Source: Scytonema sp. UIC 10036 (GTDB taxonomy: Bacteria; Cyanobacteriota; Cyanobacteriia; Cyanobacteriales; Nostocaceae). From it: a stretch of DNA of 63,718 nucleotides. The stretch spans positions 1-63,718 of the forward strand of contig NZ_WJFC01000062.1 in the NCBI RefSeq assembly GCF_009725235.1, given 5' to 3'. A model generated the notes under the pieces. It did no database searches, was not told the DNA's origin, and saw only the letters and a list, made by a program, of their open reading frames with translations. Of this stretch, positions 16,605-25,315 are shown piece after piece. Each line of letters begins with the position of its first letter. The stretch's first letter is position 1. The position numbers and the translations under genes are program-made.

Positions 16605-19600
16605 ATGGTTTCTACTCGTCGCTACGCTTACACAAATCAGCATAGGCTAAACAGGGCAAACAAAAAGTTGGCACAGCTAGCTACTGAATGTAGTTCTGGT
16701 TGCCAGAAGACCGATCGCGGGCTACTAATGGAATTAGAAATTTGTCAGCAATCAAAAGCAGGCTTGCAAGAACTACTGAATTCGTTGGTAGAACTTAGTC
16801 CGTTTCCTATTGCGGTTATCTGTTTGGAAAGCGGTCAGATTTTATTGAAAAATCAGCTTATAGAACCTTTTTTTGGGGTAGACTCGGACAAAAGTCTCGA
16901 TAAAATCACTCCTAGCTTATGTGCTCATCCTGCTTCATGGTCTTATGTGGTTAAACAACTCTACAAAGGTGAAACTTTAACATTACATACAGCAGAACTC
17001 AAAAAAGTGAACGGAACTTCTTTTGAAGCAGGAATTTCAGCTAGAGCTATTAACTACGAAGGGAAACGAGTAGCACTTTTTATGTTTGTGGATAAAACCG
17101 AGCAATTGAAGATAGAGCAGATGAATGCTTTATTAACAACTGCTATGCAATTCTCAGACATAACCAAATGGCAGCAGGTAGAGACAGAACTCAAAATTCG
17201 TGAAAGACAACAAAGAGCCATAGCTGAATTAGGACAGAGGGCATTGGCTAACACCGATTTGTCAGTACTGATGGACGAAACTGTTCGTTTAGTCACTCAA
17301 GTTCTAGATGTAAAACTTGGCGGAATTTTAGAACTGTTGCCTGGAGGTAATATTTTACTGCTTCAAGCAGGGGTTGGTTGGCATGAAGGGTTCGTGGGAT
17401 CGGCAATGGCTGGGACTGAACCAACTTCTCTCTTGGGTCATACTCTGTTAACTTCAAAGCCAGTAACTGTTGATGATTTGCGGGTAGAAACCCGATTTGA
17501 TGGTTCTCCGCTACTGCACAATCACCGAGTGGTTAGCGGTATTAACGTTACGATCGCAACTCAAGGAAAAGCATTTGGCATTATAGGAGCATATGCGACT
17601 CAAGAGAGGATATTCACTGACGATGATAGCTATTTCCTTCAAACTGTGGCTAATGTCTTGGCACTTGCAATTGAGCGCAAACAATCTGAGGAGCGCTTGC
17701 GTTTGATGGAACGTGCGATCGCAGCTAGCAGCAACGGGATTGTCTTAACTGATGCCCTTCAACCAGACAATCCCATCATTTATGTGAATCCAGCTTTTGA
17801 GGAGATAACAGGTTACCAAGCGAGTGAAGTTATCGGCCAGAATTGCCGTTTCTTGCAAGGAGACAAGCAGAATCAGCTAGCCCTTGACGAACTGCGTAAT
17901 GCCATTTTGGAACAAAGAGATTGCCAAGTGACTTTACGTAATTACCGCAAAGATGGTACTCTTTTTTGGAATGAACTTTATATAGCTCCTGTATTTGATT
18001 CTCTTGGGTACTTAACTCACTTCATTGGCGTTCAGACCGATATTACACAACGTCAAGAGGCTCTTCTTGCGTTACGACAACGGGAGGAACAATACCGCTC
18101 AATTGTAGAAACAGCAACTGAAGGAATTTGGTTACTCAATAAAGACAACGAGACTACTTTTGTGAACCAACAAATGGCAAATATGTTGGGCTATACAACT
18201 GAGGAAATGCTCGGCAAGATGTTATTTTCTTTTATGGATGAGGAAGGAATTGCAATTACTAACGCTAATCTAGAACGTCGGCGTCAAGGTATTCACGAAA
18301 TGCACGATTTTAAATTCCAATGTAAAAATGGTTCTCCTTTGTGGGCGATTGTTTCTTGCGCTCCAGTATTTGACGAACAGAAAAATTATGCTGGGGTGTT
18401 GGGAATGGTTACTAACATTACCGAGCGCAAACAGATGGAGGAAAAGCTAGTTTACCAAGCTTTTTATGATGCTCTAACGGGACTACCCAACCGGGTGTTG
18501 CTTATGGAAAGGCTTGGACAAGCGATCGCACAAGTCAAACGTCACCCAGAAAATTTGTTTGCAGTGTTATTTCTGGATCTCGACCGCTTCAAAGTTGTTA
18601 ACGATAGTTTGGGTCACGCAGTGGGCGACCAACTCCTAGTCGCGATCGCTCAACGTTTGCAAAGCTGTTTGCGACAAAACGATACCGTTGCTCGTTTGGG
18701 CGGAGATGAGTTTACGATCTTACTGTCTCATATTCAAACTATCGACGATGCAACTCTTGTTGCAGAACGCATTCATCAAGTACTCAAATCCCCCTTTAAC
18801 TTAAGTGGATATGAAGTTTTTACAAGTGCCAGTATTGGTATTGCCATAGGTACAACTCAGTATGACCAACCTACAGATGTGCTGCGAGATGCTGACACGG
18901 CTCTTTACCGTACTAAAGAACAAGGTAAAAGCGGGCACATAGTCTTTGATACTGCTATGTACGAACAAGCCCTAGCACTTTTGCAATTAGAAACGCAATT
19001 GCGTCGGGCAATAGAAAGGCAAGAGTTAAGCGTTTATTATCAACCAATTGTGTCAGTTTCCACAGGCGCTATTACAGGCTTTGAAGCACTAGTTCGATGG
19101 CACCACCCCCAACAAGGAATGATTTCGCCAGACAAGTTTATTCCGATAGCAGAAGAAACGGGGCTGATTGTCTCAATTGGTCAATGGGTACTTCGTGAAG
19201 CTTGCCAACAGTTGCGGCAATGGCAGAAACAATTTCCTGCTTTTAAGTCTTTGAACATCAATGTTAACCTTTCTGCCAAACAATTTTCCCAACCCAATCT
19301 TGTTAAGCAAATCAGCCAAATTTTAAAAGAGACTAACCTTGCTCCTAGCAGCTTAAAGTTAGAAATCACCGAAAGCACAATTATGGCAAACTCTGAAACA
19401 GCAGCCACCGTGCTTAAGCAATTGAAAGCCTTTGGCGTGCAATTGTGCATTGATGATTTTGGAACAGGTTACTCATCCCTTGCTTATTTACATCGTTTTC
19501 CCATTGATGTTTTGAAAATTGACCGTTCTTTTATCAATCAAATTGATAGCGATCGTGAGCGATTAGCGATCGTGAGCGCAATTGTTACCCTAGGTTCTCA

Positions 19601-19757
19601 TTTAGGGTTGAGTGTGGTTGCTGAAGGAGTGGAAACAATGGAGCAGTGGGCACAACTTAAGCTGTTACAATGTGCTTTTGCACAGGGGTACTTATTTTCA
19701 AAACCCTTGAATGCAGAAGACACAGGTGTATTACTTGCAACAACACTAGGGTTTTAA
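16605..19757 (+). CDS. PAS-GAF-PAS-PAS-GGDEF-EAL cyclic-di-GMP protein
   Basis: This is a soluble sensor that makes and/or degrades cyclic di-GMP, about 1050 residues. Domains in order, numbered from the TTG at 16584, are a weak N-terminal PAS-like region (about 65-190), GAF (about 205-370), PAS (about 375-490, with NPAFEEITGYQASEVIGQNC resembling a LOV/PAS motif), PAS with PAC (about 505-625), GGDEF and EAL. The GGDEF signature is intact at 706-710 and EAL is intact at 834-836 with DDFGTGYSSL downstream, so both catalytic domains could be active. The open frame starts at TTG 16584; ATG 16605 is preferred. It is monocistronic. Confidence 0.9.
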   Translation: MVSTRRYAYTNQHRLNRANKKLAQLATECSSGCQKTDRGLLMELEICQQSKAGLQELLNSLVELSPFPIAVICLESGQILLKNQLIEPFFGVDSDKSLDKITPSLCAHPASWSYVVKQLYKGETLTLHTAELKKVNGTSFEAGISARAINYEGKRVALFMFVDKTEQLKIEQMNALLTTAMQFSDITKWQQVETELKIRERQQRAIAELGQRALANTDLSVLMDETVRLVTQVLDVKLGGILELLPGGNILLLQAGVGWHEGFVGSAMAGTEPTSLLGHTLLTSKPVTVDDLRVETRFDGSPLLHNHRVVSGINVTIATQGKAFGIIGAYATQERIFTDDDSYFLQTVANVLALAIERKQSEERLRLMERAIAASSNGIVLTDALQPDNPIIYVNPAFEEITGYQASEVIGQNCRFLQGDKQNQLALDELRNAILEQRDCQVTLRNYRKDGTLFWNELYIAPVFDSLGYLTHFIGVQTDITQRQEALLALRQREEQYRSIVETATEGIWLLNKDNETTFVNQQMANMLGYTTEEMLGKMLFSFMDEEGIAITNANLERRRQGIHEMHDFKFQCKNGSPLWAIVSCAPVFDEQKNYAGVLGMVTNITERKQMEEKLVYQAFYDALTGLPNRVLLMERLGQAIAQVKRHPENLFAVLFLDLDRFKVVNDSLGHAVGDQLLVAIAQRLQSCLRQNDTVARLGGDEFTILLSHIQTIDDATLVAERIHQVLKSPFNLSGYEVFTSASIGIAIGTTQYDQPTDVLRDADTALYRTKEQGKSGHIVFDTAMYEQALALLQLETQLRRAIERQELSVYYQPIVSVSTGAITGFEALVRWHHPQQGMISPDKFIPIAEETGLIVSIGQWVLREACQQLRQWQKQFPAFKSLNINVNLSAKQFSQPNLVKQISQILKETNLAPSSLKLEITESTIMANSETAATVLKQLKAFGVQLCIDDFGTGYSSLAYLHRFPIDVLKIDRSFINQIDSDRERLAIVSAIVTLGSHLGLSVVAEGVETMEQWAQLKLLQCAFAQGYLFSKPLNAEDTGVLLATTLGF

Positions 19758-19842
19758 TAAGATTGTGGATTATAGTAATTTATTTAACCGCACCAGACGC
19801 AGATTACGCAGAGATATGAGGAGAGAAGTATCTTTACAACAT

Positions 19843-20517
19843 TTATTTGTCATATGATTTTTCTAAAACTGTATTATTTATCTGTTGTATTTCCTGCAAA
19901 ATATTAGAACGCGCAGATAATTCAAAAGCTTGAAACATGAATGGTGTGTAGTAAATGCGATCGCGTTGCAAAAATTGCTGCAAAACCTGTTTTCTTCCTG
20001 CAAGATACTCTGCTTGTGGTACCCAAGCATATTCTTGCCGAATTGCTACAGCATAATTACCGTACTCAACGGGGGGACTGCCTAATATTGCCAGATCTGC
20101 ATCTAGAAGAACCTGGCAATCAATATCATTCGGTGCAGCTTGATGAAATTTAGTACTCAAAATCAAACGGCTGACGGTAGCAATAATCCTTGAGGAAAGC
20201 CTCAGAGATGCAAGCAAATGACTGGCATATTTAGCACTTCTCTCTTCATTGTCATGTGCTTGGGTGTCATAAACCAAGTCATGAAACCAAGCAGCAAGTT
20301 GAACAACCTCCAAATTCTGAGTTTTATCTTGTAGACTTTCTATTATATTGAGAATATATTCTATGTGTTCTAGCGTATGATAATAGCGTTTGGGACTAGA
20401 GTAAGCTGTGACTATTTGAGTAAACGTTACCTGGGCGATATCTGGCGTAACTTCAAAAGATGCAAGTAAATGCTGCCAGCGCTCCAATAATTGGTTGATA
20501 GTGTCATTAAAATTCAT
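19843..20517 (-). CDS. HD-superfamily metal-dependent phosphohydrolase
   Basis: This is a 224-residue stand-alone HD protein. The metal-binding residues are visible: Y46-H47 and H51 in RYYHTLEHI, H79-D80 in AAWFHDLVYD, and a later aspartate in LLDADLAILG. Relatives are annotated as predicted metal-dependent phosphohydrolases with no defined substrate; nucleotides are likely. It is convergent with the GGDEF/EAL gene. A copy of the palindromic GGTTGGG repeat lies directly upstream of its start. Confidence 0.8.
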   Translation of the reverse strand: MNFNDTINQLLERWQHLLASFEVTPDIAQVTFTQIVTAYSSPKRYYHTLEHIEYILNIIESLQDKTQNLEVVQLAAWFHDLVYDTQAHDNEERSAKYASHLLASLRLSSRIIATVSRLILSTKFHQAAPNDIDCQVLLDADLAILGSPPVEYGNYAVAIRQEYAWVPQAEYLAGRKQVLQQFLQRDRIYYTPFMFQAFELSARSNILQEIQQINNTVLEKSYDK

Positions 20518-20527
20518 AATTAACAGT

Positions 20528-20587
20528 GTAGGTTGGGTTGAGGAACGAAACCCAACAATTCAATTCAATATTGGATTTCGTTCCTCT
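20528..20587. repeat. Palindromic dispersed repeat, degenerate copy
   Basis: The left arm is GGTTGGGTTGAGGAACGAAA with the loop AATTCAATTCAAT. The right arm is degraded (TTGGATTTCGTTCCTC). The loop is the reverse complement of that at 908-918, so this is the same element inverted. Confidence 0.75.
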
Positions 20588-21206
20588 ATTTAAAAGCACT
20601 CTTATCTCTTGGAGAAAGAGTTTTTAAAAAAGATGCTAAATTCTCAACAGAGACTAATTCATCAAACATCCCCGGAACTGTATTGCGAATTCTTAGCTCG
20701 ATTACCCTGCCCGATTTATCTTCGAGAAATTCGTAGATGAGATTGTTGTTAACAGCCTCTTTGAGAAGAGAATAGTGTGGTGGGAATGCTTTGATAGCTT
20801 TGGCTCGCTGTTCTTTTGATAAAGCAAACCACACTTTATCTTTCCTATGGGGTTCAATTAGAGCGATCGCTTCTTTAATTTGGTTCCAGTCAGCTTGACC
20901 GATAGCTGCTTCTAAGAGGACTTCAACTGCTTTAAGTTCTAGTAAAGACAGTTCGCTCAGAGGAGTTCTCAGGGGGGAGTTTTCCATCGAGAACTCGGCT
21001 TGGTATTGTGTAATTTTTTGTAGAGTTGTTTGGCGTTCGACACTCTCAACAGATACTACTGGTGGTTCCATAGGGACGGGCATGGGTTTATTTAGTTCCA
21101 GAACGCATTTTTTGGTTGCGTCTAAGAGTATAAACTCCTGTCCAAGGAAATTGATTTTGGGGAGCGTCGGGTTGAGGGTTTGGGTGGCGTATCCCACTCC
21201 GTACAA
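20586..21206 (-). CDS. Hypothetical protein in frame with the preceding WYL gene
   Basis: This is a 206-residue reading frame of no recognised family, helical in the middle (LSELSLLELKAVEVLLEAAI) and charged. It begins only two codons after the TGA (21210-21212) of the WYL-type gene and in the same frame, with only TTG (21206) or GTG as a start; its first ATG is about 42 codons in. It could therefore be the C-terminal part of a longer protein split by a nonsense codon, a read-through extension, or a separate tightly coupled gene. No independent promoter is visible. Confidence 0.55.
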   Translation of the reverse strand: MYGVGYATQTLNPTLPKINFLGQEFILLDATKKCVLELNKPMPVPMEPPVVSVESVERQTTLQKITQYQAEFSMENSPLRTPLSELSLLELKAVEVLLEAAIGQADWNQIKEAIALIEPHRKDKVWFALSKEQRAKAIKAFPPHYSLLKEAVNNNLIYEFLEDKSGRVIELRIRNTVPGMFDELVSVENLASFLKTLSPRDKSAFK

Positions 21207-21209
21207 CCA

Positions 21210-22697
21210 TCAATAATTTCCACAATTGTGGTAGAGGTTAAATTCTGTTGCAACATCATCAGCTATATTTTTTCGCAATTCCCAAGGCATGATGACTTCA
21301 GCTTTTGGTCGCCATGCTCGTATACGCATACTGACGTTGTTATCGCCATGTCGGTAGTAGAGGCGATAGTAAGCATCTTTATCGGAACGATTTTCTAAAA
21401 TTTTGAGCAATGTCTGTTGTTGTTCTGGTTGTTTTGTATTTTGCTGTATCAGATTTTTGGCTTGCTTGTAGCTAATTGCTTCAAAAGTTTCGTGTCGGAA
21501 GGTATTCTGAATATAGCGATCGTGAAAATTTCGGTCAAATCGTAACAGCATCAGTTGGGAGGGCAAATAGAAATCGAACCCCCACGCTTGAGACATTTCT
21601 ATAGCAATGTAATCTGGGGTGGGTAAAGATGCTTTTTGATAGCACTGCTGTAAATGAGAGGGAATGACTGATGTCCATTCTAAGGCAGTCATTTTGTGAA
21701 TGCGATCGAGGCGAAAATTGTACCAATTTGTTTTTCGTTCGGGGCTTTCACCATAAGCGCATAAATAAACTGCTCTCTGGACATAGTAGATGCAGACTGG
21801 GTAAACGATGCAATCCACAACGTTTCCCACCCTAGCACTTTTGTAACTGAGTTTAACCGGTGGTACGGGAGTTTTTGCCCAAAGCTGTCTTAACTTGTAT
21901 TGCCAATCCTCTACTATATCAATGGTACTGCGGGGAATGACATAATCAAGTTGTAGGAAAAAGCGTTGCACACCGTTGATTTTTTGGGCGTAGGTTTCTG
22001 CGATCGCATGGCAGCGCCGCCGTACCCGGCTTATCGCAACCAAATCTTCCTGTAGAAAGTTTAATTCAAAAGCACTCAGTTGGGTAGGAGTGACTTCATC
22101 TTGAGAACTAACGGGACGTGGTGGGAATTCCCGCACGCGATGGTATTTTTGGGCTTTGTATTGCAGCCAACCAAGATCGGCGAGAGTTTGCAGATCGCCC
22201 TGGAGAGAACGACGAGTGACACCGAACAAACGCTGTTGTAGCAGTTGTTCCAGATGAGACAAATCCATACCAGTGTGAGCAAGCATCAATCCCTTCCACT
22301 GGGGAGCACTAATACTGGTTTTTTCACAAAATAACCACTCAGCTGTCGTTTTGGAACACGGGCAAAGAGAGTCGTGTGGTTTGGGGATAATATCTCCTTT
22401 AGGGTGCGTGCGAGTGAAGAATGCGTCCCGCCATTCTGCATAGGTGAAAGAGTCATTTAAAACCAAGCGCTTTTGACTGTTTCCGTATAACGAACACAAC
22501 CACACCCACAAACGAATTGCACGCGACAGGTTTTGTTTGAGCGAACCGCGTGCCAACCACTGTAATAATTCTACATGGGGAAGATCTTGAAAAACTTGTT
22601 CAAACACTAGCCAAATTCCCGTAGGTGTAACTTTCTCTAGGATAAAGCCAATTGGAAGCAGAGTTTTCCAAGAAGGGCTTAACTTCAAAAGACGCAA
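21210..22697 (-). CDS. WYL-domain regulator resembling CRISPR-associated TIGR03985 family
   Basis: This is a regulator-like protein of up to 495 residues. The N-terminal half has wHTH-like features (RSLQGDLQTLADLGWLQYKA). The C-terminal half has a WYL-type fold with TNWYNFRLDRIHKMTALEW and the terminal ELRKNIADDVATEFNLYHN. It resembles cyanobacterial proteins annotated as TIGR03985, which accompany type III CRISPR loci; a CRISPR array starts about 1.9 kb away, supporting this. WYL domains sense ligands, often nucleotides. The start is uncertain: TTG at 22697 follows directly on an in-frame stop, while GTG at 22607 (FEQVFQDLPHVELLQWLARG) fits the conserved region better. The identification is from memory of the family. 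Confidence 0.65.
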   Translation of the reverse strand: MRLLKLSPSWKTLLPIGFILEKVTPTGIWLVFEQVFQDLPHVELLQWLARGSLKQNLSRAIRLWVWLCSLYGNSQKRLVLNDSFTYAEWRDAFFTRTHPKGDIIPKPHDSLCPCSKTTAEWLFCEKTSISAPQWKGLMLAHTGMDLSHLEQLLQQRLFGVTRRSLQGDLQTLADLGWLQYKAQKYHRVREFPPRPVSSQDEVTPTQLSAFELNFLQEDLVAISRVRRRCHAIAETYAQKINGVQRFFLQLDYVIPRSTIDIVEDWQYKLRQLWAKTPVPPVKLSYKSARVGNVVDCIVYPVCIYYVQRAVYLCAYGESPERKTNWYNFRLDRIHKMTALEWTSVIPSHLQQCYQKASLPTPDYIAIEMSQAWGFDFYLPSQLMLLRFDRNFHDRYIQNTFRHETFEAISYKQAKNLIQQNTKQPEQQQTLLKILENRSDKDAYYRLYYRHGDNNVSMRIRAWRPKAEVIMPWELRKNIADDVATEFNLYHNCGNY

Positions 22698-22784
22698 TTA
22701 AAGAAATGAAAACCTACATAACATGGCTACCATCTGCGCCATCGGCTCTCAATACTTGTCGGTTAAGCCTAAAAATACAAAAAC

Positions 22785-22936
22785 AAGGAACGAAACCCAA
22801 CATTTTACAAAAACAAGTTGAAGAACGAAACCCAACATTTTACAAAAACAAGTAGGTTGGGTTGAGGAACGAAACCCAACATTTTACAAAAACAAGTTGA
22901 AGAACGAAACCCAACATTTACAGACATTTGTTGAGT
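22785..22936. repeat. Tandem cluster of the GAACGAAACCC repeat
   Basis: GAACGAAACCCAACATTTTA begins at 22788, 22823 and 22867, and a closely similar copy at 22902 (spacing 35, 44 and 35 nt). Only the third copy keeps the GGTTGGGTTGAG arm. This is a local tandem expansion of the dispersed palindromic element, preceded by the ATACTTGTCGG motif at about 22752. Confidence 0.85.
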
Positions 22937-22955
22937 TTCTCCAAGGGGAAAGCCT

Positions 22956-23079
22956 AGGGCAAACGCATTAAAATTCTGAAAGCCATGTATCATAAGGGTT
23001 TCAATTTTTAGTAACAAAACCAAACAAAGGCTGAAACCTTTGTCCAGCAAGCATTCTAAAAATAAGATGCGTTTGCCCT
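22956..23079. mobile_element. 124-bp MITE-like element
   Basis: The terminal inverted repeats are AGGGCAAACGCAT at 22956-22968 and its exact complement at 23067-23079, with further partial matching inward (AATTCTGAAAGCC / GGCTGAAACC and TTCTAAAAAT). The left flank ends in CCT and the right flank begins TTGA, so no clean target duplication remains. Size and ends fit a non-autonomous element, perhaps mobilised by an IS630-type transposase; this is inference. Confidence 0.65.
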
Positions 23080-23192
23080 TGATTGAAGGTTAATTATCCA
23101 TCAGATGCCCAACAATTTGGGTATATAGTAATAACTTAGTTAACTCCTTAAGAGAGTTTAGAAAATCTCACTTTTGGTTTCGTGTTATCATA

Positions 23193-23864
23193 TTAAATTT
23201 CCTTTAAAAGACCATAAATTTCTTCACTCAAATTCTCAAATTCTTTGACTGCACTTTGAGTAGAATCTAAGAAAGTTTTGTTTTTTTTGAAATCCCAAAT
23301 AACAGATTCTGCAGTGAAACAGTCTCCTACAACTTTGCGATCGTGTATTATTGTTCTGAGCAATTTAATCTCAGGAATTTTATCTAATAGGGGAAAAGCT
23401 TTCTCTTTAGAGCTACTTCTGACTGAAGCACGAGATAAATAAGCAGCCGCCACTGAGGGTAGACCGCGAGAAATTTTTCTCGCTAGCTTGATTGCGCGCA
23501 GTGTCTTGCTACAAAAAGCTTCAAGATCCAAACCGACTGGCTGGATTGGGGATACGGATATATCAGAAAAGCATAAGAGGCTTTTATTTATTTCCAATAT
23601 CTCTGGTACACCATCCACCACCACAAAGTCATACTCTTCATTCAGTTCAGGTAGCAGTTCTATTATTTTATCTGGGTCTGTGATGTGACTGCAAGTTATT
23701 GCAGTATCCAGATATCGCAGCCAGAAGCTGGAACTACCTTGCTCGTTAGCATCGACAAAATGAACTTTTTTTTGCTTGTAGCGTTCCAGCCAAGAAGCAA
23801 AAGTGACTGCTCCTGTGGTCTTGCCACAACCCCCTTTAATATTGCAGAACGAGATAACTGTCAT
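23193..23864 (-). CDS. Orphan ParA/MinD-like P-loop ATPase
   Basis: This 223-residue protein has the deviant Walker A KGGCGKTT (10-17), a second lysine at the start of the motif, and Walker B DFVVVDGVPE. Such ATPases position or partition DNA or large complexes by nucleotide-driven gradients. No ParB gene is seen next to it. The only neighbour on the strand is a possible 71-codon ORF upstream. Two related palindromes (23878-23892 and 23962-23978) flank its promoter region and could be operators or partition-like sites. It may be a plasmid-derived remnant within the defence region. Confidence 0.8.
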   Translation of the reverse strand: MTVISFCNIKGGCGKTTGAVTFASWLERYKQKKVHFVDANEQGSSSFWLRYLDTAITCSHITDPDKIIELLPELNEEYDFVVVDGVPEILEINKSLLCFSDISVSPIQPVGLDLEAFCSKTLRAIKLARKISRGLPSVAAAYLSRASVRSSSKEKAFPLLDKIPEIKLLRTIIHDRKVVGDCFTAESVIWDFKKNKTFLDSTQSAVKEFENLSEEIYGLLKEI

Positions 23865-23877
23865 TATTACGCAACTC

Positions 23878-23978
23878 AGTAACTGAATTACTTTAGCTAA
23901 GGGAGTCTAAATTATAGCAAGATTTAGAGTTTTTCATACAAATTGGCTTTAAATCTTTACTAAGTAATGCAGTTACTT
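23878..23978. promoter_or_regulatory. Two similar palindromes upstream of the parA-like gene
   Basis: AGTAACTGAATTACT (23878-23892; arms AGTAA/TTACT) and AAGTAATGCAGTTACTT (23962-23978; arms AAGTAA/TTACTT) lie 70 bases apart just before the ParA start. They share half-sites and suggest binding of a dimeric regulator. Confidence 0.4.
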
Positions 23979-24175
23979 GAGGAAGGCTGAGACCCACCAG
24001 AGCCATCGCTCGCAACTCCCAAGCTCAAATCTTCTTGAGTGGAACCGAATTGCTTGACAAATTCCAGAGTTCCTCTAGCGGAACTCCCAAAATTTTTCAG
24101 ATCGGTATTAGCAGAGAGTCCGTATGGATTGGTATTAAGTCCCTCAGAAGCAGTAGAATTACAGCAGAAGCTCAT
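23960..24175 (-). CDS. Possible small Ser/Gly-rich protein upstream of parA
   Basis: The ORF has 71 codons with an ATG start at 24175, on the same strand as parA and 95 bases before it. The product is low-complexity, rich in Ser, Gly and Asn (SDGSGGSQPSSSNC at the end), with a plausible central segment LKNFGSSARGTLEFVKQFGS. No family was recognised and the ribosome site is weak. It might be a partner of the ParA-like protein or a chance ORF. Confidence 0.3.
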   Translation of the reverse strand: MSFCCNSTASEGLNTNPYGLSANTDLKNFGSSARGTLEFVKQFGSTQEDLSLGVASDGSGGSQPSSSNCIT

Positions 24176-24591
24176 TGCTCAGTAAAATTAATATGTGTAA
24201 TATCTGCGTTCAGCATGATTTATATAAATTACAATTTTCAATCTTTAGGTTTTAGTGTAAAAATCAAAAGGGGAAAACTAGGGGACTGGAAACATTAATC
24301 TTGGCTATTAGATCGAGTCCAGTTGAGCACCTAACGTAATCAAACTATGGCGGTTTTCAATTGAGTGCAATACATGAAATAATTAAGGAACCGCAGATGA
24401 ACGCAGCCTGTAGCAGATGAACGCATATAAATCTGTACTTCATTCAAGTGAGAACCGCTATATACTCAAAGGATAAGATAAATATAGTACAGATGTTTCA
24501 AAAAGCGCGGATGGGTAGGTGTTCAAAAACGAGTAACTTAGAAAAGCCTTTCTATGCACACCGGATCGACGCAAGAAATCGGCATGCTCAG
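24176..24591. other. Leader-side region of the CRISPR array
   Basis: No gene is supported. It contains the left flanking element and then about 125 bases (24467-24591) directly before the first repeat, which would serve as the array leader. The AT-rich ATAAGATAAATATAGTAC near 24473-24490 is a promoter candidate. Confidence 0.45.
24386..24466 (+). repeat. CRISPR-flanking element, left copy
   Basis: An about 80-nt element contains GGAACCGCAGATGAACGCAG, then TGTACTTCATTCAAGTGAGA and CGCTATAT. An inverted copy lies at 25316-25382 beyond the array, and a partial direct copy lies at 36123-36188 after the cas operon. The left and right copies align over about 70 positions with few mismatches and one 10-nt gap. 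Confidence 0.75.
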
Positions 24592-25285
24592 GTTGCAAAT
24601 TATACGAATCCCTATCAGGGATTGAAACGCATCGGTGCGATCGCTGCTCAATATTCCCGATAGGTTGCAAATTATACGAATCCCTATCAGGGATTGAAAC
24701 TTGAGAATATGCCATCACTGCCTGACACCGGGCTTAGTTGCAAATTATACGAATCCCTATCAGGGATTGAAACTCCACTATTTACACGAGTGGTAAGGAA
24801 TTCCTGTGTATGTTGCAAATTATACGAATCACTATCAGGGATTGAAACTCAATTTAATTTATATCGAGGATTATATTCTCGATAATGGTTGCAAATTATA
24901 CGAATCCCTATCAGGGATTGAAACCATCGCAAGGTGAAGCCGTAGAAATTCCCCAGTACGTTGCAAATTATACGAATCCCTATCAGGGATTGAAACTCTA
25001 GCGTTTGTCCTTGGTGGTTTTGGTGGTTTGGGTTGCAAATTATACGAATCCCTATCAGGGATTGAAACCAATTTATAAAAAGTACCGCGCTTTATTTGAT
25101 TAGTTGCAAATTATACGAATCCCTATCAGGGATTGAAACGAAGTTGAAACTTTAGAGCAACAAAACACAAGACTTAGTTGTAAATTATACGAATCCCTAT
25201 CAGGGATTGAAACTCTTTTCCTGCTGCCAACAAAGCGCTCGTTGAGTGGTTGCAAATTATACGAATTACTATTAGGAATTAAAAG
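24592..25285 (+). CRISPR. CRISPR array, 10 repeats / 9 spacers
   Basis: The repeats are 37 nt, beginning GTTGCAAATTATACGAATCC and ending CAGGGATTGAAAC, with an internal stem AATCCCT / AGGGATT. Repeats start at 24592, 24664, 24737, 24812, 24888, 24960, 25032, 25103, 25177 and 25249. Spacers are 35, 36, 38, 39, 35, 35, 34, 37 and 35 nt. Repeat 4 has one change (C to A in the stem), repeat 9 one change (C to T at position 5), and repeat 10 is strongly degenerate in its 3' half. The degenerate last repeat and the ATTGAAAC 3' end (the usual crRNA 5' tag) indicate + strand transcription with the leader on the left. The cas10 operon follows on the same strand; no cas6 or cas1/cas2 is nearby. Confidence 0.97.
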
Positions 25286-25315
25286 TCGATTGATAACGGG
25301 CGATCGCCTGAAAAA

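Larger units (their letters stand above)
22698..23192. other. Repeat-filled gap between the WYL gene and parA
   Basis: The interval is occupied by the tandem GAACGAAACCC cluster and the 124-bp MITE-like element. The remaining about 110 bases before the parA stop are AT-rich with nothing recognised. Confidence 0.6.

Noticed and set aside
19843..20517. HD protein considered as a detached Cas10 HD nuclease domain
   Set aside because: Its YHTLEHI/FHD pattern matches stand-alone metal-dependent phosphohydrolases, and it is separated from the cas genes by repeats and other genes.
24629..25248. Possible self-targeting spacers within the window
   Set aside because: No spacer was seen to match another part of the window by eye; a proper search against the whole genome was not possible.
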